From NCBI GenBank assembly GCA_022827165.1, contig JAJDTN010000059.1, positions 1 to 6,987 of the forward strand: a DNA stretch of 6,987 bases, written 5' to 3'. The notes beneath the pieces were generated by a model. That model saw only the letters and a program-made list of their open reading frames with translations, was not told the DNA's origin and ran no database searches. Positions 1 to 6,987 of the stretch are shown here, piece after piece. How positions within the stretch are numbered: position 1 is the first letter of the stretch; each line of letters begins with the position of its first letter. The stretch is from Candidatus Latescibacterota bacterium. Its GTDB lineage: Bacteria; Latescibacterota; UBA2968; UBA8231. Made by a program: the position numbers and the translations under genes.

Positions 1-1
1 C

Positions 2-918
2 GGCATGAGCGCCATCACCCCGGTCCTGCTGGCCATGATGCGCAGCGGCCAGCACCTGGTGATCATGGAGGACTGCTACCGGCGCACGGTCCAGCTCTGC
101 GACGTCCTCGGCAAGTTCGGCATCACCTGCACGGGCGTCGCCCCGGGCGACTTCGAAGCCCTGGAAGGGGCGATCCGCAAGGAGACCCGGATCCTCTTCG
201 CCGAATCGCCGACGAACCCGCACCTGCACGTGGCCGACCTCGACCGGCTCGTGCCCTTCGCCAGAAAGCACCGGCTGCGCCTGCTCATCGACAGCACCTT
301 CGCCACGCCGGTGAACCAGCGTCCCATCGAGTTCGGCGCCGATCTCGTGTTCCACAGCGCCACCAAGTACCTGGGGGGGCACAACGACCTGATGGCCGGC
401 AGCGTCTGCGGCAAGGGGCCGATGGTGCAGGCGATCAAGGAGTTCCGCGACATCATCGGCACCAACTCCGATCCGAACACCGCCTACCTGCTGATCCGCG
501 GCCTCAAGACCCTGGCCCTGCGCATGGAGCGACAGAACCAGACCGCCCTCGAGATCGCCCGCTGGCTCGAGGGGCACCCCAAGGTCCGCAAGGTGTTCTA
601 CCCCGGCCTGGCCAGCCATCCCGACCATGCCGTGGCGACGCGCCAGATGAAGGGGTTCGGAGGCGTGGTCAGCTTCGATGTCGAGGGAGATCTGCAGCTC
701 GCGCGCAGCTTCGTCCACCAGCTGCGGCTGCCGTACCTGGCCCCCAGCCTCGGGGGGGTGGAGAGCCTGGTCAGCCATCCGGCGACGATCTCCTACTCCG
801 ACCTCAGCCGACCCGACCGGCTGGCCATCGGCATCACCGACGAGCTGGTCCGCTACAGCGTCGGCATCGAGGATGCGGGGGACCTCATCGACGACCTCGA
901 GCAGGCCCTCGACAAGGT

Positions 919-922
<4 letters not shown>
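2..922 (+). CDS. Cystathionine gamma-synthase-like PLP enzyme, 5' end missing
   Basis: This is a Cys/Met-metabolism PLP-dependent enzyme of the transsulfuration fold, most likely cystathionine gamma-synthase, which joins cysteine to an activated homoserine to make cystathionine for methionine synthesis. Counting from the ATG at 5, the PLP Schiff-base lysine is K121 in the motif [10 protein letters not shown], and D96 in IDSTFATP should pair with the PLP ring nitrogen. ESPTNP (67-72) and the C-terminal GGVESL and GIEDAGDL segments are family hallmarks. The wording [10 protein letters not shown] and the following region resemble plant cystathionine gamma-synthases more than E. coli MetB, as far as I recall those sequences. 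The ATG at 5 is not the true start: the frame is open to the window edge with a Gly codon at 2-4, giving the conserved GMSA, which lies near residue 90 of full-length enzymes, so about 85-100 residues are missing. A cystathionine gamma-lyase or O-acetylhomoserine sulfhydrylase role cannot be excluded. The stop overlaps the hemB start. Confidence 0.9.
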
Positions 923-1952
<1,030 letters not shown>

Positions 1953-1956
<4 letters not shown>

Positions 1957-2897
1957 AGAACTACCTCAAGATCCTGTCCGGTTCGAGCAACCCGGAGCTG
2001 GCTGCCGAGATCTGCTCCTATCTCGACTGTCCGCCGGGACGCGTGAGCTTCGAGAGGACTCCCAACGACACCATCAAGGTGCGCGTGGAGGAGAATGTCC
2101 GCGAGGACGACGTCTTCGTCATCCAGACCTCCTGCTCCCCGGTGAACGACCACTTCATCGAGCTGCTGCTGCTCATCGACGCCTTGAAGTACGCCTCGGC
2201 GCGCCGGATCACCGCCGTCCTGCCCTACTACCCCTACGTGCGTTCCGACAAGAAGGACGAGCCCCGGATCTCGATCAGCGCCCGCCTCGTGGCCGATCTC
2301 CTCGAGACGGCCGGCGCCAACCGGATCCTCACCATGACCCTGCACTCGCCCCAGATCGCGGCTTTCTCCCGCATCCCCGTCGATCAGCTGTGGGCAACCA
2401 ACCTCATCTGCGATCACCTGATGCAGACCAAGGACCTGAGCCGGGCGGTGGTCGTGTCGCCCGATGTGGGCTCGGCCACCGAGGCCAGCTTCTACGCCCA
2501 TCGTCTCGACCTGCCGCTGGCGATCATGGACAAGCGCCGCCACGCCGACGACGAGACCGCCGAGATCCTGACCGTGATCGGCGAGATCGACGGACGCGAC
2601 GCCCTGATCTTCGACGACGAGGTTCTCACCGGCGGCTCGATGATGGAGGCGGTCCGCCTGCTGAAGGAACGCGGAGCCCAGCGCATCATGGCCGGCTGCA
2701 CCCACGGGGTGTTCTCCGGAGACGCGCTGGCCAGGATCGACGATTCGCCGGTGGAGGTCTTCGTCAAGACGAATACGATTCCGCTGCCCACCGGCCAGGC
2801 CTCGTCCCGGATCGAGACGATATCCGTGGCGCGCCTCTTCGGCGACGCCATCAAGGCGATCCATCACGGCGAGTCGGTGAGCCGTCTCCTGGGCTGA
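1953..2897 (+). CDS. prs: Ribose-phosphate pyrophosphokinase (PRPP synthetase), copy 1
   Basis: The family makes PRPP from ribose 5-phosphate and ATP for purine, pyrimidine, NAD, His and Trp synthesis. The protein is 314 residues, the usual length, with both PRTase-like domains and the C-terminal ESVSRLLG. Key sites seen: ATP-site R97-S-D99-K100-K101, metal-site H131 in [10 protein letters not shown]171 in SPDVGS, and catalytic flexible-loop K194 and R196 in MDKRRH. These correspond to Lys194 and Arg196 of human PRS1. Departures from classical Prs are the adenine-contact segment, where F-S-D-G-E is replaced by about T38-P-N-D-T42, and the ribose-5-phosphate loop, where DD-x-x-D-TGGT becomes DDEVL-TGGS with Leu225 for the Asp. 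Similar non-classical Prs sequences exist in other bacteria as I recall, so activity is still likely. The ATG overlaps the hemB stop (ATGA) with no clear ribosome binding site. The reading frame is open far upstream, but homology starts here. About half its residues match the second copy at 4152-5093. Confidence 0.9.
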
Positions 2898-2899
2898 GA

Positions 2900-2906
2900 A
2901 GGGGAG
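2900..2906 (+). promoter_or_regulatory. Shine-Dalgarno sequence of apt
   Basis: AGGGGAG lies 6 bases before the GTG at 2913, within the 15-base gap after the first prs gene. It is one of the stronger ribosome binding sites in the window and supports the GTG as the apt start. Confidence 0.65.
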
Positions 2907-2912
2907 AGAGAG

Positions 2913-3440
2913 GTGAGCCGACTGCGGTCCCTCATCCGGGACGTGCCCGACTTTCCCGAGGCGGGGGTGCTCTTCCGGGACATCACCCCGCTGTTGGGCG
3001 ATGCCCGGGGGCTGAGGGCCGCCGTCGACGCCCTGGCGGCGCCCTTCGCCGACAGCGGCGTCGACCTTGTGGCCGGGATCGAGGCTCGCGGCTTCCTCCT
3101 CGGCCCGGCGGTGGCCACGAGCCTCGGCGCCGGTTTCGTGCCCATGCGCAAGGAGGGCCGGCTGCCCCGGGAGACGGTCCGGGAAGAGTACCAGCTTGAG
3201 TACGGCCGTGCCGTGATCGAGGTTCACAAGGACGCCTTGGTGGCTGGTGACTGCGTCCTCGTCCTCGACGATGTGCTGGCCACGGGAGGGACCGCCCGCG
3301 CCGCCTGCCGGCTGGTGGAGGCCCTCGGTGGCCGGATCGCGGGGCTCTCCTTCCTCGTCGAGCTCCAGCCCCTGGGAGGCCGGAAGGGACTGGAGGCGTA
3401 CCGGGTCGAGAGCGCCGTTCAGTTTGGAGAAGAGGGTTGA
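2913..3440 (+). CDS. apt: Adenine phosphoribosyltransferase
   Basis: This purine-salvage enzyme converts adenine plus PRPP to AMP and pyrophosphate in the cytoplasm. The 175-residue protein has the normal length. The N-terminal region has PDFPEAGVLFRDITPLL (12-28), typical of Apt. GIEARGF (55-61) and the Apt-type segment YQLEYG (93-98) follow. The PRPP-binding loop is VLVLDDVLATGGTA (115-128) with acidic pair D119-D120 and a complete TGGT (124-127). Nothing essential looks altered, in contrast with the neighbouring PRPP synthetases. The start is a GTG with a good Shine-Dalgarno 6 bases upstream. It sits 15 bases after a PRPP synthetase gene, so supply and use of PRPP are probably co-expressed. 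Other purine PRTases such as xanthine PRTase are less likely given the YQLEYG signature. Confidence 0.95.
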   Translation: MSRLRSLIRDVPDFPEAGVLFRDITPLLGDARGLRAAVDALAAPFADSGVDLVAGIEARGFLLGPAVATSLGAGFVPMRKEGRLPRETVREEYQLEYGRAVIEVHKDALVAGDCVLVLDDVLATGGTARAACRLVEALGGRIAGLSFLVELQPLGGRKGLEAYRVESAVQFGEEG

Positions 3441-3462
3441 GTTCGACCACCCAGCGTCCTGG

Positions 3463-3469
3463 AAAGGAG
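3463..3469 (+). promoter_or_regulatory. Shine-Dalgarno sequence of the TPR-like membrane protein
   Basis: AAAGGAG ends 4 bases before the ATG at 3474, inside the 33-base gap after apt. This gap is the longest between genes in the window, and I see no hairpin terminator or convincing promoter in it. Confidence 0.65.
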
Positions 3470-3473
3470 TCCC

Positions 3474-4145
3474 ATGGAGGAGCGTAACCGGCGGCCGAGC
3501 AAGGCGGAGTTGGAGGAGGACCGATTCCTCGAGTGGGTCCTCCAGGCGGGGGAGTACGTCAAGAGCCGGGCGCAACTGTTCATCGGCGGCGCCGTGGCGG
3601 TGGTGGCCGTCATCGTCATCGCCAATTTCGTGCAGGGCCAGCGCCTGGAGGCCCGCAGCCAGGCGTCGGCCATGATCTTCGAGTCCGACCTGGCCGAGCA
3701 GTCCGGACAGATCGACCGCGTCGTCGGGATCTCCCGGCAACTGATCGAGGAATACGCCGGGACCCCGGCCGCCGCCCACGGGATGATCACCCTCGGCAAC
3801 CGCTACTTCACCCTGGGCCGCTACGTCGACGCCCAGGGGCTGTTTCAGCGTTACCTGGACGAGCACGGCGACCAGCCGCCTCTGGTCTTCGCCGCCCGCA
3901 CGGGCCTTGCCGCCTGCCTCGAGGCCCAGGGCGACCTCGCCGCCGCGGCCCGGGCCTTCGTGGACTACGCCGACGACCACCCCGACCACCCGCCCTCGGC
4001 GATGGCGCTGATGGACGGGGCCCGGTGCTACCGGCTGCTGGACGATGCCTCCCGCCAACGCGAGATCCTGGAGAGGGTGGTCCGCGAGTACGGGCAGACC
4101 CCCGTTGCCCAGCGGGCCCGCCAGGAGCTGGCCCTGCTGCCCTGA
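3474..4145 (+). CDS. Membrane-anchored TPR-like protein (YfgM-type architecture)
   Basis: The 223-residue protein has a charged N-terminus (1-34, ending KSRAQ), one strongly hydrophobic segment (about 35-53, FIGGAVAVVAVIVIANFV), and then a helical domain to the end. The C-terminal part has TPR-like helix pairs: around 82-105, 106-130 (LGNRYFTLGRYVDAQGLFQRYL), 138-165 (RTGLAACLEAQGDLAAAARAF) and 175-205. This layout matches YfgM-type proteins and the TPR_21 group, which expose a TPR domain outside the cytoplasmic membrane; YfgM itself works beside the SecYEG translocon and periplasmic chaperones. The topology N-in, C-out is inferred from the positive charges before the membrane segment. Function is not established: a role in envelope protein traffic is the best guess, and a generic TPR scaffold is equally possible. 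There is no lipobox. It separates apt from the second PRPP synthetase gene with no evident metabolic link to either. Confidence 0.85.
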   Translation: MEERNRRPSKAELEEDRFLEWVLQAGEYVKSRAQLFIGGAVAVVAVIVIANFVQGQRLEARSQASAMIFESDLAEQSGQIDRVVGISRQLIEEYAGTPAAAHGMITLGNRYFTLGRYVDAQGLFQRYLDEHGDQPPLVFAARTGLAACLEAQGDLAAAARAFVDYADDHPDHPPSAMALMDGARCYRLLDDASRQREILERVVREYGQTPVAQRARQELALLP

Positions 4146-4151
4146 AGAGAG

Positions 4152-5093
4152 ATGGGCGCCAGGACACTCAAGGTCTTCGCCGGCAACAGCAACCCGGATC
4201 TGGCCGAGGGCATCTGCCGAGCTCTCGGCATCGAGCCGGGGCGGATCGAGTTCGTCTGCTTCAGCAACGAGAACGTGAAGGTCAAGATCTGCGAGAACGT
4301 GCGCGGCTGTGACGTCTTCCTGATCCAGACCTCGTGCCCGCCCGTCAGCGATCACCTGATGGAGCTGCTCATCGCTCTCGACGCCCTCAAGTACGCCTCC
4401 GCCGGGCGGGTCACGGCGGTCCTGCCCTACTACCCGTACTCCCTGGCCGACAGCAAGGACGAGCCGCGCATCTCCGTCGCCGCCCGGCTCATGGCCGACC
4501 TGCTGGTGGAGGCCGGCGCCGACCGGGTCCTGACGATGACCCTGCACAGCCCGCAGATCATGGGTTTCTGCCGCATCCCCATCGACCAGCTGAGCGGCGT
4601 GCCGTCGATCTGCGGCCACTTCGCCGACCGCCTCGACCTGTCACGCTGCGTCGCCGCGGCCCCCGACATCGGCCGTGCCAAGGTGACCGAGGCGTATGCC
4701 CGCCACCTCGGGCTGCCCCTCGTGGTGATCGACATCCGGGAGGCCGCGGGTCAGAGGCAGGTGCACGGCGTCATCGGCGCCGTGGAGGGCCGCGACGTGC
4801 TGCTCTTCGACGACGAGATCATCACCGGGGACTCCATCCTCGACGGCGCCGAGGCCGTCCTCGAGCGGGGGGCCCGGTCGGTCCACGCCGGCTGTGTGCA
4901 CGGGACCCTGGCGGCCGACGCGGCGAGCCGGATCGAGGCATCCGCCCTGGAGTCCATCGTCGTCACCGACACGGTGCCGCAGCCGGGGCGGGCCGACTCG
5001 AGCAAGCTCGCCGTCGTCTCCGTGGCCCGGCACTTCGCCGACGCCATTCGCGCCATCCACGAAGAGACGTCGATCAGCGCCCTCTTCCACTGA
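4152..5093 (+). CDS. PRPP synthetase paralogue, copy 2, with altered catalytic loop
   Basis: The 313-residue protein aligns along its whole length with copy 1 and keeps the Prs fold markers: SNPDLA near the start, YYPY before the ATP-site segment, metal-site H132 in [10 protein letters not shown]172 in PDIGR, the FDDEIITG loop (219-226) and the C-terminal SISALF. Several functional residues are changed. Where classical Prs has the flexible-loop K-R-R, this has I195-R196-E197, and the loop is two residues shorter than in copy 1. The ATP-site R-x-D-K-K is L98-A-D-S-K. The ribose-phosphate loop reads ITGDS instead of DTGGT. The conserved T-H-G-x-F-S-G is V-H-G-T-L-A-A. Adenine-contact F-S-D-G-E is F38-S-N-E-N42. 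Loss of the loop Lys and Arg predicts little or no synthetase activity, so a regulatory subunit is plausible; an altered reaction is another option. The frame is intact with normal codon use, so it is not a decayed copy. The ATG follows the upstream stop by 6 bases, after a weak purine run. Confidence 0.88.
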   Translation: MGARTLKVFAGNSNPDLAEGICRALGIEPGRIEFVCFSNENVKVKICENVRGCDVFLIQTSCPPVSDHLMELLIALDALKYASAGRVTAVLPYYPYSLADSKDEPRISVAARLMADLLVEAGADRVLTMTLHSPQIMGFCRIPIDQLSGVPSICGHFADRLDLSRCVAAAPDIGRAKVTEAYARHLGLPLVVIDIREAAGQRQVHGVIGAVEGRDVLLFDDEIITGDSILDGAEAVLERGARSVHAGCVHGTLAADAASRIEASALESIVVTDTVPQPGRADSSKLAVVSVARHFADAIRAIHEETSISALFH

Positions 5094-5095
5094 CC

Positions 5096-5818
5096 ATGCG
5101 GCTCGCCGTTCTCTCCGACATCCACGCGAACCTCGAGGCCCTCGAGGCGGTTCTCATCGCCGTCGACCAGGAAGGCGCCGACAAGCTCCTCGTGCTGGGC
5201 GACCTGGTGGGCTACGGTCCCGACCCGGTGGCCTGCATCCACCGGCTGCGGGAGGCGGGCGCGGTCTGCGTCCTCGGAAACCACGACCAGGCCCTGGTGG
5301 ACGGACAGCGGGTTCACGAGCTCAACAGCATGGCCCGGGACACCCTTCTGGAATCGAGGGCCCTCGTGGCCGAGGACGAACTCGACTACATCCGGGGCTT
5401 CGCCTACCGCCACGTCGAGGGGGAAGGGGTCTTCGCCCATGCCAACCCCGTCTGTCCGGAAGAGTGGCAGACCCTCTACCTGCTGGAGCACGTCCGCTGG
5501 TGTCTCGAACAACTGGAGTGGCGCATCGCCTTCGTCGGACACACGCACCACGCCGCCCTGTTCTGCCAGATGGAGTCCGGGCCCGTCCCGCTCACCTCGT
5601 CGGAGCTGGCCATCGGACGCCACCGTTACCTGGTCAACACCGGCAGCGTGGGACAGCCCCGGGACGGGGACCCGCGCGCCAGCTTCGCCTTGTGGGACGT
5701 CGATGCCGAGCGCGTCGAGCTTCGACGCGCCGAGTATCCCCTGCGCCGTACCCAGGAGAAGATCCACGACCTCGGCTGGCCAGCCTACGCCGCAGAGCGC
5801 CTCGCCCGCGGCGAGTGA
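5096..5818 (+). CDS. Metallophosphoesterase of the calcineurin-like superfamily
   Basis: The 240-residue protein has all the metal-binding motifs of the superfamily, in order: SDIHANLEAL with D8 and H10, LGDLVGYGPDP with D36, GNHD with N62 and H63, H115 in FAHANP, and GHTHH with H149 and H151. A binuclear metal centre is therefore expected. The C-terminal NTGSVGQPRDGDPRA (181-195) is typical of the small bacterial group often annotated as YfcE/Metallophos_2-type phosphodiesterases. The active site looks complete, so it is probably a cytoplasmic phosphatase or phosphodiesterase. The substrate cannot be read from the sequence. There is no signal peptide. The start ATG lies 2 bases after the stop of the second PRPP synthetase paralogue without a Shine-Dalgarno, so coupling is likely. 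The frame is open upstream, but homology begins exactly at MRLAVLSDIH. Confidence 0.9.
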   Translation: MRLAVLSDIHANLEALEAVLIAVDQEGADKLLVLGDLVGYGPDPVACIHRLREAGAVCVLGNHDQALVDGQRVHELNSMARDTLLESRALVAEDELDYIRGFAYRHVEGEGVFAHANPVCPEEWQTLYLLEHVRWCLEQLEWRIAFVGHTHHAALFCQMESGPVPLTSSELAIGRHRYLVNTGSVGQPRDGDPRASFALWDVDAERVELRRAEYPLRRTQEKIHDLGWPAYAAERLARGE

Positions 5819-5825
5819 CCGCGAG

Positions 5826-6743
5826 TTGCGCGGCCGGGCCCTGCGCGTCTCCGGTTGGGAGGTCCTCGTCGGCCTCGACGGGGGGGAGATCCTCTGTCAG
5901 CTCCGGGGAGGACTGAAGGCCGGGCGCCGGGAGGACCGCTCCCCGGTGGTGGCGGGAGACCTGGTCCGCGTGAGCCGCACCGAAGCCGGCCGGGGGGTGA
6001 TCGAGTCGGTCCTGCCGCGGACGTCGAACCTCGCCCGCATGGCCACCGGCGGGCGGCCGACCCGGCAGGTCATCGCCTCCAACCTCGACCGCTTCTTCGT
6101 GGTCTGCGCGGCCCTCGATCCGGCGCCGAGCACGGGGTTCATCGACCGCGCCCTGGTCATGGCCGCCAGCGGCGGCATCGAGGAGACCATCCTCTGCGTC
6201 AACAAGATCGACCTCGACGACGCAGACAGCCGCCGGCCCCTGGTGGACCTGTACCGGAACCTCGCCTACCGGGTGGTCGAGACCAGCGCCGCCACGGGGG
6301 CCGGGATGGAGTCCCTGGCCGAGTCCTTCCGCGAGGGCGTCTCGGTCCTGGTCGGCCCCTCCGGGGTGGGCAAGTCGGCGATCCTCAACCGCCTAGAGCC
6401 GGGGCTCGGCCTGAAGACGCAGGGGCTGATGCGCCATCACGACCGCGGGCGCCACACGACGACGGCGGCCTCCCTGCACCGGCTGCGCGGGGGCGGCTAC
6501 GTGGTCGACACGCCCGGCCTCAAGCAGCTCCAGCCGTGGGGAGTGGGAGCGTCGGACCTGGTGGAGTACTACCGGGAGATGAAGCCCCTGGCCGGCGGAT
6601 GCCGGTTCCGCGACTGTACGCACATCCACGAGCCGGGATGCGCCATCCGCGAGGCGGTGGAGCGGGGACAGATCTCCGGCAGCCGCTACGAGGGCTTCAG
6701 GCGGGCCCACGGCGACGCCGTGGCCAGGGAGGGAGCGGGATGA
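5826..6743 (+). CDS. rsgA: Ribosome small-subunit-dependent GTPase A
   Basis: RsgA (YjeQ) is a circularly permuted GTPase that acts in late maturation of the 30S ribosomal subunit. From the chosen start the protein is 305 residues, normal for the family. An N-terminal OB-fold segment (GRALRVSGWEVLVGL, GGEILCQLRG) is followed by the permuted motif order: G4 NKID (126-129), G1 P-loop GPSGVGKS (177-184), G2/switch GRHTTT (208-213) and G3 DTPGL (228-232). The C-terminal zinc knuckle has C259, C264, H266 and C272 in C-x4-C-x-H-x5-C spacing. The start is uncertain. No ATG or GTG lies in frame near the OB fold, and TTG at 5826, 7 bases after the upstream stop, gives an expected N-terminus. Initiation further upstream would overlap the metallophosphoesterase gene in another frame. 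The 3' end overlaps hprK as ATGA. Confidence 0.93.
   Translation: MRGRALRVSGWEVLVGLDGGEILCQLRGGLKAGRREDRSPVVAGDLVRVSRTEAGRGVIESVLPRTSNLARMATGGRPTRQVIASNLDRFFVVCAALDPAPSTGFIDRALVMAASGGIEETILCVNKIDLDDADSRRPLVDLYRNLAYRVVETSAATGAGMESLAESFREGVSVLVGPSGVGKSAILNRLEPGLGLKTQGLMRHHDRGRHTTTAASLHRLRGGGYVVDTPGLKQLQPWGVGASDLVEYYREMKPLAGGCRFRDCTHIHEPGCAIREAVERGQISGSRYEGFRRAHGDAVAREGAG
6726..6735 (+). promoter_or_regulatory. Shine-Dalgarno sequence of hprK inside the rsgA 3' end
   Basis: AGGGAGGGAG lies 4 bases before the ATG at 6740, within the last codons of rsgA. It is purine-rich and supports the overlapping ATGA start of the next gene. Confidence 0.55.
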
Positions 6744-6987
6744 GCACCACCACGAACAGCCAGAGCGAGGCGCGGATGGAGATCGAGACTCTGCTCAAGG
6801 AGTATGGCCGCCGTCTCGGTCTGCGTCTGCTGGCAGGGGAGGGGGGAATGGGCCGCTCCATCAACAGCAGCGACGTCCATCGGCCCGGACTGACCCTCAC
6901 CGGCTTCGTCGAGGTCTTCACCTTCGACCTGGTGCAGATCCTCGGCAACCACGAACTGGAGTACCTCCGGAGCCTGCCTCCCGACCG
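6740..6987 (+). CDS. hprK: HPr kinase/phosphorylase, N-terminal part, runs off the window
   Basis: The first 82 complete codons are present and open to the window end. They match the N-terminal domain of HprK: LGLRLLAGEGGMGRSI (26-41), then the signature SSDVHRPGLTLTGF (43-56), then FDLVQILGNHELEYLRSLP (62-80). B. subtilis HprK has the comparable LELISGEEGINRPI and SDLSRPG stretch. The full enzyme, about 310-330 residues, phosphorylates and dephosphorylates a serine of the PTS carrier protein HPr. The catalytic P-loop domain lies beyond this window, so activity cannot be judged here. In many Gram-negative bacteria hprK sits with genes for HPr, EIIA, rapZ or hpf; such genes may follow. Its ATG overlaps the rsgA stop and has a Shine-Dalgarno inside rsgA. 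The N-terminal 12 residues (STTTNSQSEARM) are not conserved, and a second ATG at codon 13 is an alternative start. Confidence 0.88.
   Translation, partial: MSTTTNSQSEARMEIETLLKEYGRRLGLRLLAGEGGMGRSINSSDVHRPGLTLTGFVEVFTFDLVQILGNHELEYLRSLPPD

Noticed and set aside
5..7. ATG at 5 as the true start of the first gene
   Set aside because: The frame is open to the window edge and the Gly before this Met belongs to the conserved GMSA motif well inside the protein.
3441..3473. Terminator or internal promoter in the longest gap between genes
   Set aside because: I see no stem-loop followed by T residues and no convincing -35/-10 pair, only the Shine-Dalgarno of the next gene.
4152..5093. Second PRPP synthetase as a pseudogene
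   Set aside because: There is no stop, frameshift or truncation, and fold motifs and the C-terminus are conserved. Only specific catalytic positions are changed, which fits a changed role better than decay.
4334..5095. In-frame extension upstream of the metallophosphoesterase
   Set aside because: It is the wrong-frame reading of the second PRPP synthetase gene. The phosphoesterase motif SDIH begins six residues after the ATG at 5096.
5439..5825. Extended N-terminus of RsgA from the ATG at 5439
   Set aside because: It would overlap almost half of the metallophosphoesterase gene and has low-complexity Ser/Pro/Arg content with no family match.

Overview
The window is a gene-dense, strongly G+C-rich stretch (roughly two thirds or more G+C by eye). 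All eight genes lie on the + strand, and no gap between genes exceeds 33 bases. The last gene is an HPr kinase/phosphorylase. One protein has a membrane anchor followed by a TPR-like domain, as in Gram-negative YfgM-type proteins. Together with the codon bias, this suggests a high-GC Gram-negative bacterium, perhaps Acidobacteriota, Myxococcota or a related lineage. That placement is an inference and cannot be settled from this sequence. There is no sign of mobile DNA, CRISPR, tRNA or rRNA.

Layout from left to right: (1) the 3' three-quarters of a PLP-dependent cystathionine gamma-synthase-like enzyme; (2) hemB, overlapping it by 4 bases (GTGA); (3) a first PRPP synthetase-like gene, overlapping hemB by 4 bases (ATGA); (4) apt, adenine phosphoribosyltransferase, 15 bases on; (5) an inner-membrane-anchored TPR-like protein, 33 bases on; (6) a second PRPP synthetase-like gene, 6 bases on; (7) a calcineurin-type metallophosphoesterase, 2 bases on; (8) rsgA, the ribosome small-subunit GTPase, 7 bases on with a probable TTG start; (9) the first 82 codons of hprK, overlapping rsgA by 4 bases (ATGA) and running off the window. 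Genes 1 and 9 are partial, so seven are complete. The spacing and the lack of any visible terminator or promoter suggest one long, translationally coupled transcription unit of mostly housekeeping genes.

The functional core is nucleotide metabolism. Two PRPP synthetase paralogues flank apt, an enzyme that consumes PRPP. Both paralogues differ from classical Prs in the adenine-contact segment and the ribose-5-phosphate loop. The upstream copy keeps the catalytic-loop Lys and Arg, the metal-site His and Asp, and the ATP-site Arg. The downstream copy has lost the loop Lys (to Ile), the loop Arg (to Glu) and the ATP-site Arg (to Leu), and its loop is two residues shorter, yet it is full length and intact. 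It may be a non-catalytic, regulatory partner, comparable in concept to the mammalian PRPP synthetase-associated proteins. This is the most interesting point in an otherwise ordinary region.
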